Shown here piece by piece: positions 39,053 through 47,961 of a DNA stretch of 64,000 nt (the stretch's first letter is position 1; each line of letters starts with the position of its first letter). Source of the stretch: Aquisediminimonas profunda (GTDB lineage: Bacteria; Pseudomonadota; Alphaproteobacteria; Sphingomonadales; Sphingomonadaceae); contig NZ_CP080327.1 in assembly GCF_019443285.1 (NCBI RefSeq), positions 1,980,001 through 2,044,000 on the forward strand, written 5' to 3'. The position numbers were made by a program, and so were the translations under genes. The notes below the pieces were generated by a model that ran no database searches, was not told where the DNA came from, and was given only the letters and a program-made list of their open reading frames with translations.

Positions 39053-40447
39053 GTGGCTGCGAATGACTATGTGATTGCCGACCTTTCCCTCGCCGATTTC
39101 GGGCGCAAGGAAATCAACATTGCCGAAACCGAAATGCCGGGCCTTATGGCTCTTCGTGCGGAATATGGTGCATCGAAGCCTTTGAAGGGCGCGCGGATAA
39201 CCGGTTCGCTGCACATGACAATCCAGACCGCCGTGCTCATCGAGACCTTGGTTGAACTTGGAGCGGAAGTTCGCTGGGCGACGTGCAATATCTTCTCCAC
39301 CCAGGATCATGCCGCTGCCGCGATTGCCGCGCGAGGTATCCCGGTATTCGCCATCAAGGGTGAAAGCCTTGCGGATTATTGGGATTATGTCGGACGGATC
39401 TTTGACTGGGGTCATGACCAAACTGCCAATATGATTCTCGACGACGGCGGCGATGCGACGATGTTCGCGCTTTGGGGTGCCCGCGTGGAAGCGGGAGACA
39501 GCCTGCCGGAACCCGGAAACGAAGAAGAGGTTGAATTCCAGCGGGCGCTCAAGGCGTTTCTGAAGGCAAAGCCAGGCTATCTGACCATGTCTGTCGCGCA
39601 CATCAAAGGTGTTTCAGAAGAAACCACCACCGGTGTGCATCGCCTTTATCAGATCGCAAAGGACGGGAAGCTGCCTTTCCCCGCGATCAACGTGAATGAT
39701 AGCGTCACCAAATCCAAGTTCGACAATCTCTATGGTTGCAAGGAATCGCTTGTCGATGCGATTCGCCGTGCAACGGACGTGATGCTGGCCGGCAAGGTTG
39801 CCTGTGTTGCTGGCTTTGGCGACGTGGGCAAGGGTTCCGCGCAGTCGCTGCGCAACGGGGGCGCTCGCGTGATGGTCACTGAAGTTGATCCGATTTGCGC
39901 CCTGCAGGCCGCAATGGAAGGCTTTGAGGTTGTGACGATGGAAGACGCGGTGACGCGTGCGGATATCTTCTGCACCGCGACAGGCAATGCCGACGTAATC
40001 ACAGCTGCGCACATGGCTGCCATGAAGCCGATGAGCATTGTCTGCAACATTGGCCACTTCGACAGCGAAATTCAGATTGCAGCGTTGTCCAACTACAAGT
40101 GGACCGAAGTGAAGCCTGGCACCGATCTCGTCGAATTTCCGGATGGGAAGCAGATCATCGTGCTCGCCAAGGGACGTCTGGTGAATCTTGGCTGCGCAAC
40201 CGGCCATCCGTCATTCGTCATGTCGTCGAGCTTTACGAACCAGGTGCTGGCTCAGATTGAGCTTTTCACAAAGTCGTCCGAGTATCAGAATCAGGTCTAT
40301 GTCCTGCCGAAACATCTCGATGAAAAGGTGGCCGCGCTGCACCTGGACAAGCTCGGCGTGAAACTCACAAAGCTGACCGAAAAACAAGCAGCCTATATTG
40401 GTGTTGGTCGCGAAGGACCATTCAAGCCGGATCACTATCGCTACTGA
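39053..40447 (+). CDS. ahcY: S-adenosylhomocysteinase
   Basis: Hydrolyses S-adenosylhomocysteine to adenosine and homocysteine in the activated methyl cycle. The 464-residue protein has [15 protein letters not shown], the NAD-binding loop [27 protein letters not shown], and the C-terminal KPDHYRY shared by all family members. The start is a GTG with GGAG (39041-39044). It is preceded by the 20-bp palindrome. Its length includes the insertion of about 40 residues typical of bacterial and plant forms. Confidence 0.96.
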   Translation: MAANDYVIADLSLADFGRKEINIAETEMPGLMALRAEYGASKPLKGARITGSLHMTIQTAVLIETLVELGAEVRWATCNIFSTQDHAAAAIAARGIPVFAIKGESLADYWDYVGRIFDWGHDQTANMILDDGGDATMFALWGARVEAGDSLPEPGNEEEVEFQRALKAFLKAKPGYLTMSVAHIKGVSEETTTGVHRLYQIAKDGKLPFPAINVNDSVTKSKFDNLYGCKESLVDAIRRATDVMLAGKVACVAGFGDVGKGSAQSLRNGGARVMVTEVDPICALQAAMEGFEVVTMEDAVTRADIFCTATGNADVITAAHMAAMKPMSIVCNIGHFDSEIQIAALSNYKWTEVKPGTDLVEFPDGKQIIVLAKGRLVNLGCATGHPSFVMSSSFTNQVLAQIELFTKSSEYQNQVYVLPKHLDEKVAALHLDKLGVKLTKLTEKQAAYIGVGREGPFKPDHYRY

Positions 40448-40491
40448 GCTTGCCCTTCCAGAAAGGCGTATCAGCGCCTAAGGGAGAGGAT

Positions 40492-40518
40492 ATGCTCGCG
40501 AGCCTTTGCCTATGCTGA
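40492..40518 (+). promoter_or_regulatory. Possible 8-codon leader ORF overlapping the divL start
   Basis: ATGCTCGCGAGCCTTTGCCTATGCTGA encodes MLASLCLC and stop. It is preceded by GGGAGAGG (40482-40489), a better ribosome-binding site than any in front of divL. Its stop overlaps the divL coding start region (divL ATG at 40512). This would allow coupled re-initiation at divL. Confidence 0.35.
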
Positions 40519-42863
40519 TTTTGACGCACACCATGGGGGTGCTCATTGGCGCCGTGATGGCAGTATGGCTTGGGCTTGCGGTTTGGGCTGTCTGGACCGG
40601 ATTAAAGCTCAGGAAGCGAGCGGAATTTTCGACCAGCCAGGCGGATCGGCTGGCATCGCTGCTTGAATCAGCGCCAGCGCTTCCCTTGATGGTCCGCAAC
40701 GATGGCCGCATCGAAGCGCCTGAACGACTGGCAGATTGGCTGGGATTGCCGAAGGTTCCCAATTTCGTTTCCGACCTGGCTGGCCACAACTGCGGCCTTA
40801 CAGATGACGATGCTGCGGCGCTGGTGCGTGATGTTTCGGCGGTGCAGAGAACGGGGCGCAGTTTCTCCCGTGCGATCCGAGCTCAGGGTTCCTCCAGGAC
40901 ACTGCTGGTCCGCGGCGCCCCTGCTGCCATTCGCCTTGGTTCTGCTGGCGCCGTTATCCTTTGGTGGTTTGATGCAACAGAAAGCCAAGCTGAAATTGGC
41001 AGGCTTGGCGAAGAAAGCGCACGGCTGAAGTTGGCGTTTGATCGACTGTCCGGATTGATTGAAGCTGCACCGATGCCCATGTGGCATCGCGGGCCGGACA
41101 TGCGGATTGCCCTCGTCAACAATGCATATGTCCGTGCAGTGGAAGCTGAATCCGCTGCTGAAGTGATCGCTCGCGGCCTCGAACTGGTCGATGCAGGCAC
41201 GGAAGCCAGCCCTTTGGCTGCACCCCAGCGGGCGAAGGAAACCAACCAGCCTGTTACACGTGTTGTGCCTATTACCGTGGGCGGTGAGCGCCGCGCGGCG
41301 AGAATTGTCGATGTGCCCCTCGGCGATGCCGGGGTGGCCGGATTTGCAATGGATGTGGAAGAGGTGGAACGTGCGAATGCCGCTTTCCGCCGGTTCGTCG
41401 CATCCCAGAGAGACACTCTTGATCGGCTCTCGGCTGGCGTTGCCCAGTTTGGCGCGGACCGGTCGTTGCTTTTTTGCAATCAACCCTTCGTCCGGCAATT
41501 TGCGCTAAAACAGGAATGGGTGGCAGAACGCCCCAATTTCGATCGCCTGTTGGATCGTATGCGGGAAGCCAACAGAGTTCCAGAAACGCGTGATTTCCCG
41601 GGCTGGAAAGCAGAACACCGTGAGTGGTTCACGGCAAACGACGGCGTTCAAGAAGAAAACTGGCTGTTGCCTGACGGAGCGCACCTTCGGGTTGTGGCTC
41701 AGCCTCTGCCAGACGGTGGGCTGCTGGCGATTTTTGAGGACAGGACAGAACAGGCTCAATTGGCAAGCGCGCGCGATACCTTGCTTAGAGTACGCACTGC
41801 CACATTCGACAATATGTTCGAGGCCGTTGGCGTATTTGAATCTGACGGGAGGCTGCACCTCTGGAACAGCCGGTTCCGCCAGGTTTGGGATTTTGAAGAA
41901 GATTTCCTCGCCGGGCACCCTCATGTCGATGCGCTTGCAGAGGCCGCATCATCGCGACTTTCAAATCCGTCACGCGCCTCCCTGATTCGAGAAATGGTTC
42001 GTTCCGCGACAGTCGAGCGACAGCAAAGGAGCGGCAGGCTTGCGCTAAAGAATGGGCGGCATTTCGAATTTGCGGCGGTCCCGCTTCCTGATGGAAACGC
42101 GCTTTTTACAATGCTCGATATCTCGGACAGCCGAAGGGTTGAAAGCGTCCTGCGTGAGCGGGCTGATGCGCTCGAAGAGGCCAACCGCGTCAAGTCGAGC
42201 TTTGTCGCAAACATGAGTTACGAGCTCCGCACGCCGCTTACGTCGATCAGTGGATTTGCAGAGATGCTGCAGCAAGGCTTCGGGGGAAGCCTGGAAGAGC
42301 AAGGCCGAGCCTATGTTGCTGCGATCCTTGATTCCACTGAGCGCCTGAGCAGCTTGGTCGACAAGGTGCTCGATTTGACACAAAGTGACGCAGGACAATT
42401 ACCGTTGGAACGCAAGGCCGTGGACATCGCGGTTATGCTCAACGAAGCGGCGCGCGACCATCGTCCCGCGGCTGTGGCAAAAGAGATCGATTTTGCGATC
42501 GAGATCGACCAGGCAGTGGGCGTGGTGCATGGCGATGCGAAGCGGTTGCGCCAGGTTTTTGATCATTTGCTGGAGAACAGCCTGACCTATACGCCGGAGG
42601 GTGGACGGATACTTCTGCACGCAGAAGGCGACAATGAGCGGGCTTTGGTCATCGTTTCTGACAATGGCCCGGGCATGAACATGGCCGAGCAGACGGCTGC
42701 ACTTGATCGGTTTGGGCGTGTTGGTGAAAACCGAAACAGCGAGGCTTCCCTGGGTCTGGGATTGCCGCTTGCAAAGCAGTTTGTGGAAGCACACGGCGGA
42801 TCACTAAAACTTGTTTCGGAACCGGGGCAGGGCACTCTGGTCAGGATCGAATTGCCCCGATGA
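40512..42863 (+). CDS. divL: DivL-type sensor tyrosine kinase homologue
   Basis: 783 residues: one N-terminal membrane helix (about 10-30), several PAS-like domains over 130-540, then a histidine-kinase-like DHp and ATPase module. The phosphoacceptor box reads NMSYELRTPLTS, with Tyr (residue 570) instead of His. HATPase boxes are present: FDHLLENSLTY, VSDNGPGM and LGLGLPLAKQFVEAHGG. In Caulobacter, DivL has this same Tyr and controls CckA in the CtrA cell-cycle pathway, so orthology is likely. The start is ATG 40512 or the TTG two codons earlier; neither has a good ribosome-binding site. tsaE follows with ATGA overlap. Confidence 0.87.
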   Translation: MLILTHTMGVLIGAVMAVWLGLAVWAVWTGLKLRKRAEFSTSQADRLASLLESAPALPLMVRNDGRIEAPERLADWLGLPKVPNFVSDLAGHNCGLTDDDAAALVRDVSAVQRTGRSFSRAIRAQGSSRTLLVRGAPAAIRLGSAGAVILWWFDATESQAEIGRLGEESARLKLAFDRLSGLIEAAPMPMWHRGPDMRIALVNNAYVRAVEAESAAEVIARGLELVDAGTEASPLAAPQRAKETNQPVTRVVPITVGGERRAARIVDVPLGDAGVAGFAMDVEEVERANAAFRRFVASQRDTLDRLSAGVAQFGADRSLLFCNQPFVRQFALKQEWVAERPNFDRLLDRMREANRVPETRDFPGWKAEHREWFTANDGVQEENWLLPDGAHLRVVAQPLPDGGLLAIFEDRTEQAQLASARDTLLRVRTATFDNMFEAVGVFESDGRLHLWNSRFRQVWDFEEDFLAGHPHVDALAEAASSRLSNPSRASLIREMVRSATVERQQRSGRLALKNGRHFEFAAVPLPDGNALFTMLDISDSRRVESVLRERADALEEANRVKSSFVANMSYELRTPLTSISGFAEMLQQGFGGSLEEQGRAYVAAILDSTERLSSLVDKVLDLTQSDAGQLPLERKAVDIAVMLNEAARDHRPAAVAKEIDFAIEIDQAVGVVHGDAKRLRQVFDHLLENSLTYTPEGGRILLHAEGDNERALVIVSDNGPGMNMAEQTAALDRFGRVGENRNSEASLGLGLPLAKQFVEAHGGSLKLVSEPGQGTLVRIELPR

Positions 42864-43303
42864 TTCTTAAAGACGAGGCAGCGACAGAAGCCGCCGGTCG
42901 CGAATTGGCACCCAGTCTGCGTGCTGGCGATGTCGTCGGACTATTCGGCAACCTCGGGGCAGGAAAGACGAGCTTTGCGCGCGGTGTTTTGGCTGGCCTC
43001 GGTCTCGCTGACGAGGCGCCGAGCCCGAGTTTTGCGCTTGTCATACCATATGCGCCGCCAGCGGTCCGAATCCCTGTCCTCCATGTCGATCTATACAGGC
43101 TCGAATCAGCGGAAGAGATCGAGGAACTTGGACTTGATGATGCGCTCGGGGAAGCTGCCCTCCTGATAGAATGGCCGGAACGGCTCGGTGATCGGCTTTG
43201 GCTACAGACGCTGAAAGTGCAGCTCGCGGATGCCGGATCGCAGGGCAGAAGCTTGACAGTTTCGGTGCCGCCGTCTTGGGAGGGTCGATGTCCGTTTCAA
43301 TGA
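42860..43303 (+). CDS. tsaE: tRNA threonylcarbamoyladenosine synthesis ATPase TsaE
   Basis: 147-residue P-loop protein (GNLGAGKTSFARG; SPSFALV; HVDLYRLES; LIEWPERLGD) that works with TsaB and TsaD in making t6A37 of tRNA. It overlaps divL by ATGA and the next gene by 16 bases. The link divL-tsaE-phosphotransferase is recurrent in alphaproteobacteria. Confidence 0.92.
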   Translation: MILKDEAATEAAGRELAPSLRAGDVVGLFGNLGAGKTSFARGVLAGLGLADEAPSPSFALVIPYAPPAVRIPVLHVDLYRLESAEEIEELGLDDALGEAALLIEWPERLGDRLWLQTLKVQLADAGSQGRSLTVSVPPSWEGRCPFQ

Positions 43304-44286
43304 TCCCGCCTGCCGCAGCGCCCGATTTTCTCGCTCATAATGGCTGGGCAGGAGCCACCATCCTTCCGCTTGCGGGAGACGCATCGTTCCGACGGTACTT
43401 CAGGGTCGTGCTTGGGAGCGCAAAAGCAGTCCTTATGGATGCCCCGCCGCCTCATGAAGATCCGCGGCCATTCATTGCCGTTGCGCAATGGCTGGTCGAA
43501 CAGGGGTTTTCGGCACCTCACATTCTCGCTGCGGACCTCGGTACGGGGCTGGTCCTGATTGAGGACTTTGGCGGCAACAGGATGCGCGAAGCCATCGATG
43601 CCAACCCTTCGCTGGAGCGGCCGCTCTATCGAGCGGTTACGGATTTGCTTGTGGAGCTTGCTGCAAAGCCCGCAATGCCCATCGCACCCTATTCCATGGC
43701 GGAATATCAACGCGAGTTGGGGATATTCATTGATTGGTACTGCCCCGCAGTCGGCCTTGCGCCAAACACAGCCGCCTTTTCAGATGTCTGGGCAGAGCTC
43801 CTTGAACCTGTGCTTTCCGCGCAGTCAAAACCTGTAACCGTCCTGCGAGATTATCACGCCGAGAACATCATGCTGCTGGAAGGCCGCGAGGGTAGAAATC
43901 ACTTGGGGCTGCTCGATTTTCAGGACGCCTTGGCCGGCCACCCTGCGTATGATCTTGTTTCGATGTTGCAGGACGCGCGGCGCAGTGTTTCAGCTGAAAT
44001 CGAGGCCGAGTTTCTTGCCCACTATGTTAAGTGCGCTTCCCCGTCAGCGGGCTTCGTGGATGCCTACCATGTGCTCGGTGTACAGAGGAACCTGAAGATA
44101 CTCGGTATTTTCACGCGACTTTGGAAGCGCGACGGAAAGCCACGGTATCGCGCGTTTCAGCCACGTGTTTGGGCCTATCTCGAGCGTAGCCTTGCGCATC
44201 CTGCGCTGGCACCGGCGAAGGCCTGGATGGATGCCAACATCCCGACTGAAAAGCGAGCGCAAGCCTGGATAGAGTTCGTCGAATGA
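43288..44286 (+). CDS. amgK: N-acetylmuramate/N-acetylglucosamine kinase, AmgK-like
   Basis: 332-residue aminoglycoside-phosphotransferase-fold kinase. The catalytic loop is VLRDYHAENIML and the metal-binding motif LLDFQDALAGHPAYDL. The next gene encodes a MurU-like nucleotidyltransferase, and the pair AmgK-MurU converts anhydro-MurNAc-derived sugar to UDP-MurNAc in cell-wall recycling, bypassing MurA. The assignment rests mostly on this pairing. The start ATG at 43288 lies 3 bases after GGGAGGG; an ATG at 43300 overlapping the tsaE stop is the alternative. The longer frame to 43198 is inside tsaE. Confidence 0.8.
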   Translation: MSVSMIPPAAAPDFLAHNGWAGATILPLAGDASFRRYFRVVLGSAKAVLMDAPPPHEDPRPFIAVAQWLVEQGFSAPHILAADLGTGLVLIEDFGGNRMREAIDANPSLERPLYRAVTDLLVELAAKPAMPIAPYSMAEYQRELGIFIDWYCPAVGLAPNTAAFSDVWAELLEPVLSAQSKPVTVLRDYHAENIMLLEGREGRNHLGLLDFQDALAGHPAYDLVSMLQDARRSVSAEIEAEFLAHYVKCASPSAGFVDAYHVLGVQRNLKILGIFTRLWKRDGKPRYRAFQPRVWAYLERSLAHPALAPAKAWMDANIPTEKRAQAWIEFVE

Positions 44287-45044
44287 GCAAGGTTCGAAAA
44301 CCCCTGACCGTGCGGCCGAAGCTGGAAGCGAAGGTTCCCCAAACGGCCATGGTCATGGCTGCAGGCAAGGGAACACGCATGCGGCCGCTTACTGCGACGC
44401 GCCCCAAACCGCTGATCGAGGTCGCCGGCACGACGCTGCTTGATCATGTACTGGATCATCTTCGGGTGGCTGGAGTTTCTCGCATTGTCGTGAACGTCCA
44501 TTATTTCGCCGATTCCCTCGAAGCGCATCTCAAGTCGCGCGCAAGGGACCTTGAAGTCGTCATCTCTGACGAGCGCGGAGAACTGCTTGAAACGGGAGGG
44601 GGGCTGATCAAGGCAAAGGACTTGTTGCGCGACGATCCGTTCCTGTGTGTCAATACCGACAACATCTGGATCGATGGTCCGGTTGATGGGATCCAGCTCC
44701 TGGCATCGCATTGGGATGATTCACGGATGGATGCCCTGATGCTGCTCGTGCCACTCGCGCGAGCCCACAATCACGCGGGTCGGGGTGATTTTCAGATGGA
44801 TCCTTGGGGGCGCCTGTCACGGCGCAAGCCTGGCAAGGTGGCCCCCTATGTCTGGACCGGTATCCAGATTCTTTCGCAACGACTCCTGGTGGATCCGCCT
44901 GCGCGGGTATTTTCAACCAATGTACTCTGGGATCGTGCGATTGCCGCCGGGCGTTGCTTTGGTGTTGTTCATCAAGGGCTTTGGTTTGACGTCGGAACCC
45001 CACCTGCCATTCCCAAAACAGAAGCGATGATCGCCGATGGCTGA
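44283..45044 (+). CDS. murU: N-acetylmuramate-1-phosphate uridylyltransferase, MurU-like
   Basis: 253 residues of the sugar-1-phosphate nucleotidyltransferase fold: AMVMAAGKGTRMRPLT, KPLIEVAGTTLLDHVLD, DERGELLETGGG and CVNTDNIWID carrying the metal-binding aspartate. It is short, like MurU, and lacks a C-terminal acyltransferase domain. The product would be UDP-MurNAc from MurNAc-1-phosphate. It overlaps amgK by ATGA and addB by 8 bases. Confidence 0.82.
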   Translation: MSKVRKPLTVRPKLEAKVPQTAMVMAAGKGTRMRPLTATRPKPLIEVAGTTLLDHVLDHLRVAGVSRIVVNVHYFADSLEAHLKSRARDLEVVISDERGELLETGGGLIKAKDLLRDDPFLCVNTDNIWIDGPVDGIQLLASHWDDSRMDALMLLVPLARAHNHAGRGDFQMDPWGRLSRRKPGKVAPYVWTGIQILSQRLLVDPPARVFSTNVLWDRAIAAGRCFGVVHQGLWFDVGTPPAIPKTEAMIADG

Positions 45045-47961
45045 CCGTTTCGGTCCGGCCGTCTTCACAATCCCGCCGATACGGGCCTTTGCCGATGCGC
45101 TGGTGGCAGGCGTACTGGCGCAGCATGGCAGCGACAAAATGGTCCTTGCGCGAGGTATGATCCTCGTCCCGAACAATCGTGCGGGGCAGGCCATTCGCGA
45201 GGCATTTGTGCGCCAGGCTGAACATGGGTTGCTGTTGCCAAGGCTCGTGGCCGTCGGGGACAGTGAACTGGAAGAGCAGGCAGGTGCAGTCTTTGACCTC
45301 ATCGATGATGCGCCGATTCCCCCGGCGATCGAGCCGCTCCAGCGGCAGCTAATCCTTGCCCGGATGATCCAGAAGGATCGGGGTGTGGATGGCGCTGAAG
45401 CAATGCGTCTTGCGGTTGACCTGGCACGCACGCTCGACCAGCTTATTGTCGAAGATGTTTCGCCATCCAGACTGGCAGAACTTAATCTGTCAGGTGAACT
45501 TTCCACTCATTGGAATGCATCGCTTGAGCAAATGCGGGCCATCCTCGAGCTATGGCCTATGGAGTTAGAGCGCCGTGGACGGATAGATCTCGCCGATCGT
45601 CGGAACAGGCAGTTGCGTCGCGTGGCGGAGGTCTGGCGAGCGCAATCTCCAACCGGGTTCGTCATCGCAGCGGGTGTGAGTACAGGTGCACCTGCTGTGG
45701 CCGAACTTCTGGCGCAGGTTGCGCGCATGCCCGGCGGCCAAGTCGTGCTGGCCGGGCTCGATCTTACCATATCAGAATTGGAATGGTCGAAAATCGGCGG
45801 AGGAGAAGGTGATCCGGCAATCGAGACGCACCCGCAATTCCATCTCTACCAACTCCTCTCGCGGATGAAGATTGGCCGCGGCGAAGTCCAGCGCTGGAAA
45901 TGGAGTGGAGACGTCACTTCAACGTCGAAGCGCGCTCGCGCAATCAGCCATGCTTTTGCGCCAGCGGAAATGACACAGTCCTGGGTCGGACTCGACAAGG
46001 CCGATCGAAATCTCGCCGGTGTCTCGGCGCTCGAACTCGCCAACCCGGCTGAGGAAGCACAGGCGATTGCGTTGGCAATCCGGGGTGCAATCGAAGAGCC
46101 GGGCCGCACTGTTGCCCTGATTACGCCAGACCGCGCTCTCGCGTCGCGGGTTTCAGCGCATCTTGCGCGTTGGCAGATACAGGCGGACGATTCCGCAGGT
46201 CAGAGCCTTGCAAGCTTGCCGAATGGCACTTTGCTCCTGCTCCTCACCGAGGCTGCAGCCGATCACTTCTCGCCATCTGCCTTGCTCGCTTTGCTCAAGC
46301 ATCCGCTCGTCATGCAGGGTGACCCGAGGCGCACCTGGCTTGATCAGGTGCGCAAGCTTGACCTCGTCCTGCGAGGCCCGCGTCCCGCGCCAGGCCTAAA
46401 CGGAGTTGCCCGCTTCCTGTCCGCAGGCGACAAACGGACTGAACGCCGCAGAGGCGAGCTGCAAAGCTGGTGGGCAGAGACTTCCGCAATTCTGGCTCCT
46501 CTCGAACACCTGGCTGGAAAAGATCTGCCAGCCATGCTCGCGATTCTGCGAGAAGTTGCAGGGACGCTCGCTGGAGACTCGCTCTGGTCCGGGCAAGCGG
46601 GGCGCGAACTTGCGGGTATGATTGGCAACCTTGAACGGGATGCCGCCGATGGTCCTACTGGCATTTCATTGAGTGTCCTGCCGCAATTGCTCAGGCAGTT
46701 GATTGGGGGCGTGGCAATGCGACCAGGGTATGGCGGGCATCCACGCGTATTCATTTGGGGACTGCTCGAGGCCAAGCTCCAATCTGCCGATTTTGTGATC
46801 CTTGGGGGGCTCAACGAAGGTAGCTGGCCTCAATTGCCGGCGCCGGATCCCTGGCTGGCACCACGTATCCGGCGTGACCTTGGGTTACCGAGCCTCGAGC
46901 GTCGGATTGGCCTGTCTGCCCATGATCTTGCAAGTGCGCTTGGAGCACCCCGGGTGCTGCTGACCCGTGCCAAGCGGGATGCGCGAAGTCCGACGATTGC
47001 TTCGCGCTTCTGGCTCCGTCTTGCAACGATGGCAGGCGGGTTGGATCCGCCCGATCTCGACTTTCGGCAACTGGCACAGGGCATCGATACCAATTCAGGC
47101 AAGGCAGCACGTGCAAAGCGACCGGCACCGTGTCCTCCTGCAGTTGATCGTCCGCGCTCAATTTCGGTAACCGCTGTTGACCGTTTGAGTGCTGATCCAT
47201 TCGCTTTTTACGCAAGTGCAATCCTTGGGCTGAATAGATTGGAACCGGTTGATGCCGATCCCGGTCCGGCTTGGCGCGGCAGCCTTATCCATGATGTTCT
47301 GGAACGTTGGGCAAAGGACGATGCGTACAAGGAGGGCGCGCTTGTCGCTCGAATGAACGCAGCACTCTCAGGTGGCACACTCCATCCCTTGATCCGCGCT
47401 CTCTGGCTGCCCCGCCTTTCCGAAGCCGCAGAATGGATCGAAAGGAGTGTTGCTGAAAACAAGGCGCAAGGGCGAACACCTCTTGTCGCAGAAGTTTCCG
47501 GCGAAACTGAATTCGCAGGGGTCAAGATCCGCGGGCGGGCGGATCGGATAGACAGGCTCACGGATGGTCGTCTGGCAATCGTGGACTACAAGACCGGGGA
47601 AGGGCCAAACAACAAACAGATCGCGGCAGGCTTTGCCATGCAACTCGGACTGGTTGGGCTGATTGCAGAACAGGGGGGATTTGAAGGCGCCCATGGCCAA
47701 AGCGGGGCCTTCGAATATTGGTCGCTGGCTCGACACGGGAAAAGCAGACAGTTCGGGAAGATCACGTCTCCCGTTGCTGGCAACAATGCGGTTTCCGAGC
47801 CCGAGAAATTTGTCGATCTTATCGCAGCTCAGTTCCGGGAGGCGGCTGCGAACTGGCTGACCGGCATCGAACCGTACAAGGCAAAGATCCGGCCAGAATA
47901 TGCCTGGGCGGATTACGACCAGCTGATGCGGCTTGAGGAATGGCAGGGTCGCGATGTTTGA
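45037..47961 (+). CDS. addB: Double-strand break repair protein AddB
   Basis: Subunit of the AddAB helicase-nuclease that resects double-strand breaks for RecA. The 974-residue protein is of the shorter alphaproteobacterial type. The N-terminal region VPNNRAGQAIREAF is where a Walker A motif would be but lacks GKT, so no ATPase activity is expected. The C-terminal nuclease motif is RADRIDRLTDGRLAIVDYK. Only one cysteine is present in the whole protein, so the four-Cys iron-sulfur staple of Bacillus AddB is absent. It overlaps addA by 8 bases. Confidence 0.92.
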   Translation: MADRFGPAVFTIPPIRAFADALVAGVLAQHGSDKMVLARGMILVPNNRAGQAIREAFVRQAEHGLLLPRLVAVGDSELEEQAGAVFDLIDDAPIPPAIEPLQRQLILARMIQKDRGVDGAEAMRLAVDLARTLDQLIVEDVSPSRLAELNLSGELSTHWNASLEQMRAILELWPMELERRGRIDLADRRNRQLRRVAEVWRAQSPTGFVIAAGVSTGAPAVAELLAQVARMPGGQVVLAGLDLTISELEWSKIGGGEGDPAIETHPQFHLYQLLSRMKIGRGEVQRWKWSGDVTSTSKRARAISHAFAPAEMTQSWVGLDKADRNLAGVSALELANPAEEAQAIALAIRGAIEEPGRTVALITPDRALASRVSAHLARWQIQADDSAGQSLASLPNGTLLLLLTEAAADHFSPSALLALLKHPLVMQGDPRRTWLDQVRKLDLVLRGPRPAPGLNGVARFLSAGDKRTERRRGELQSWWAETSAILAPLEHLAGKDLPAMLAILREVAGTLAGDSLWSGQAGRELAGMIGNLERDAADGPTGISLSVLPQLLRQLIGGVAMRPGYGGHPRVFIWGLLEAKLQSADFVILGGLNEGSWPQLPAPDPWLAPRIRRDLGLPSLERRIGLSAHDLASALGAPRVLLTRAKRDARSPTIASRFWLRLATMAGGLDPPDLDFRQLAQGIDTNSGKAARAKRPAPCPPAVDRPRSISVTAVDRLSADPFAFYASAILGLNRLEPVDADPGPAWRGSLIHDVLERWAKDDAYKEGALVARMNAALSGGTLHPLIRALWLPRLSEAAEWIERSVAENKAQGRTPLVAEVSGETEFAGVKIRGRADRIDRLTDGRLAIVDYKTGEGPNNKQIAAGFAMQLGLVGLIAEQGGFEGAHGQSGAFEYWSLARHGKSRQFGKITSPVAGNNAVSEPEKFVDLIAAQFREAAANWLTGIEPYKAKIRPEYAWADYDQLMRLEEWQGRDV

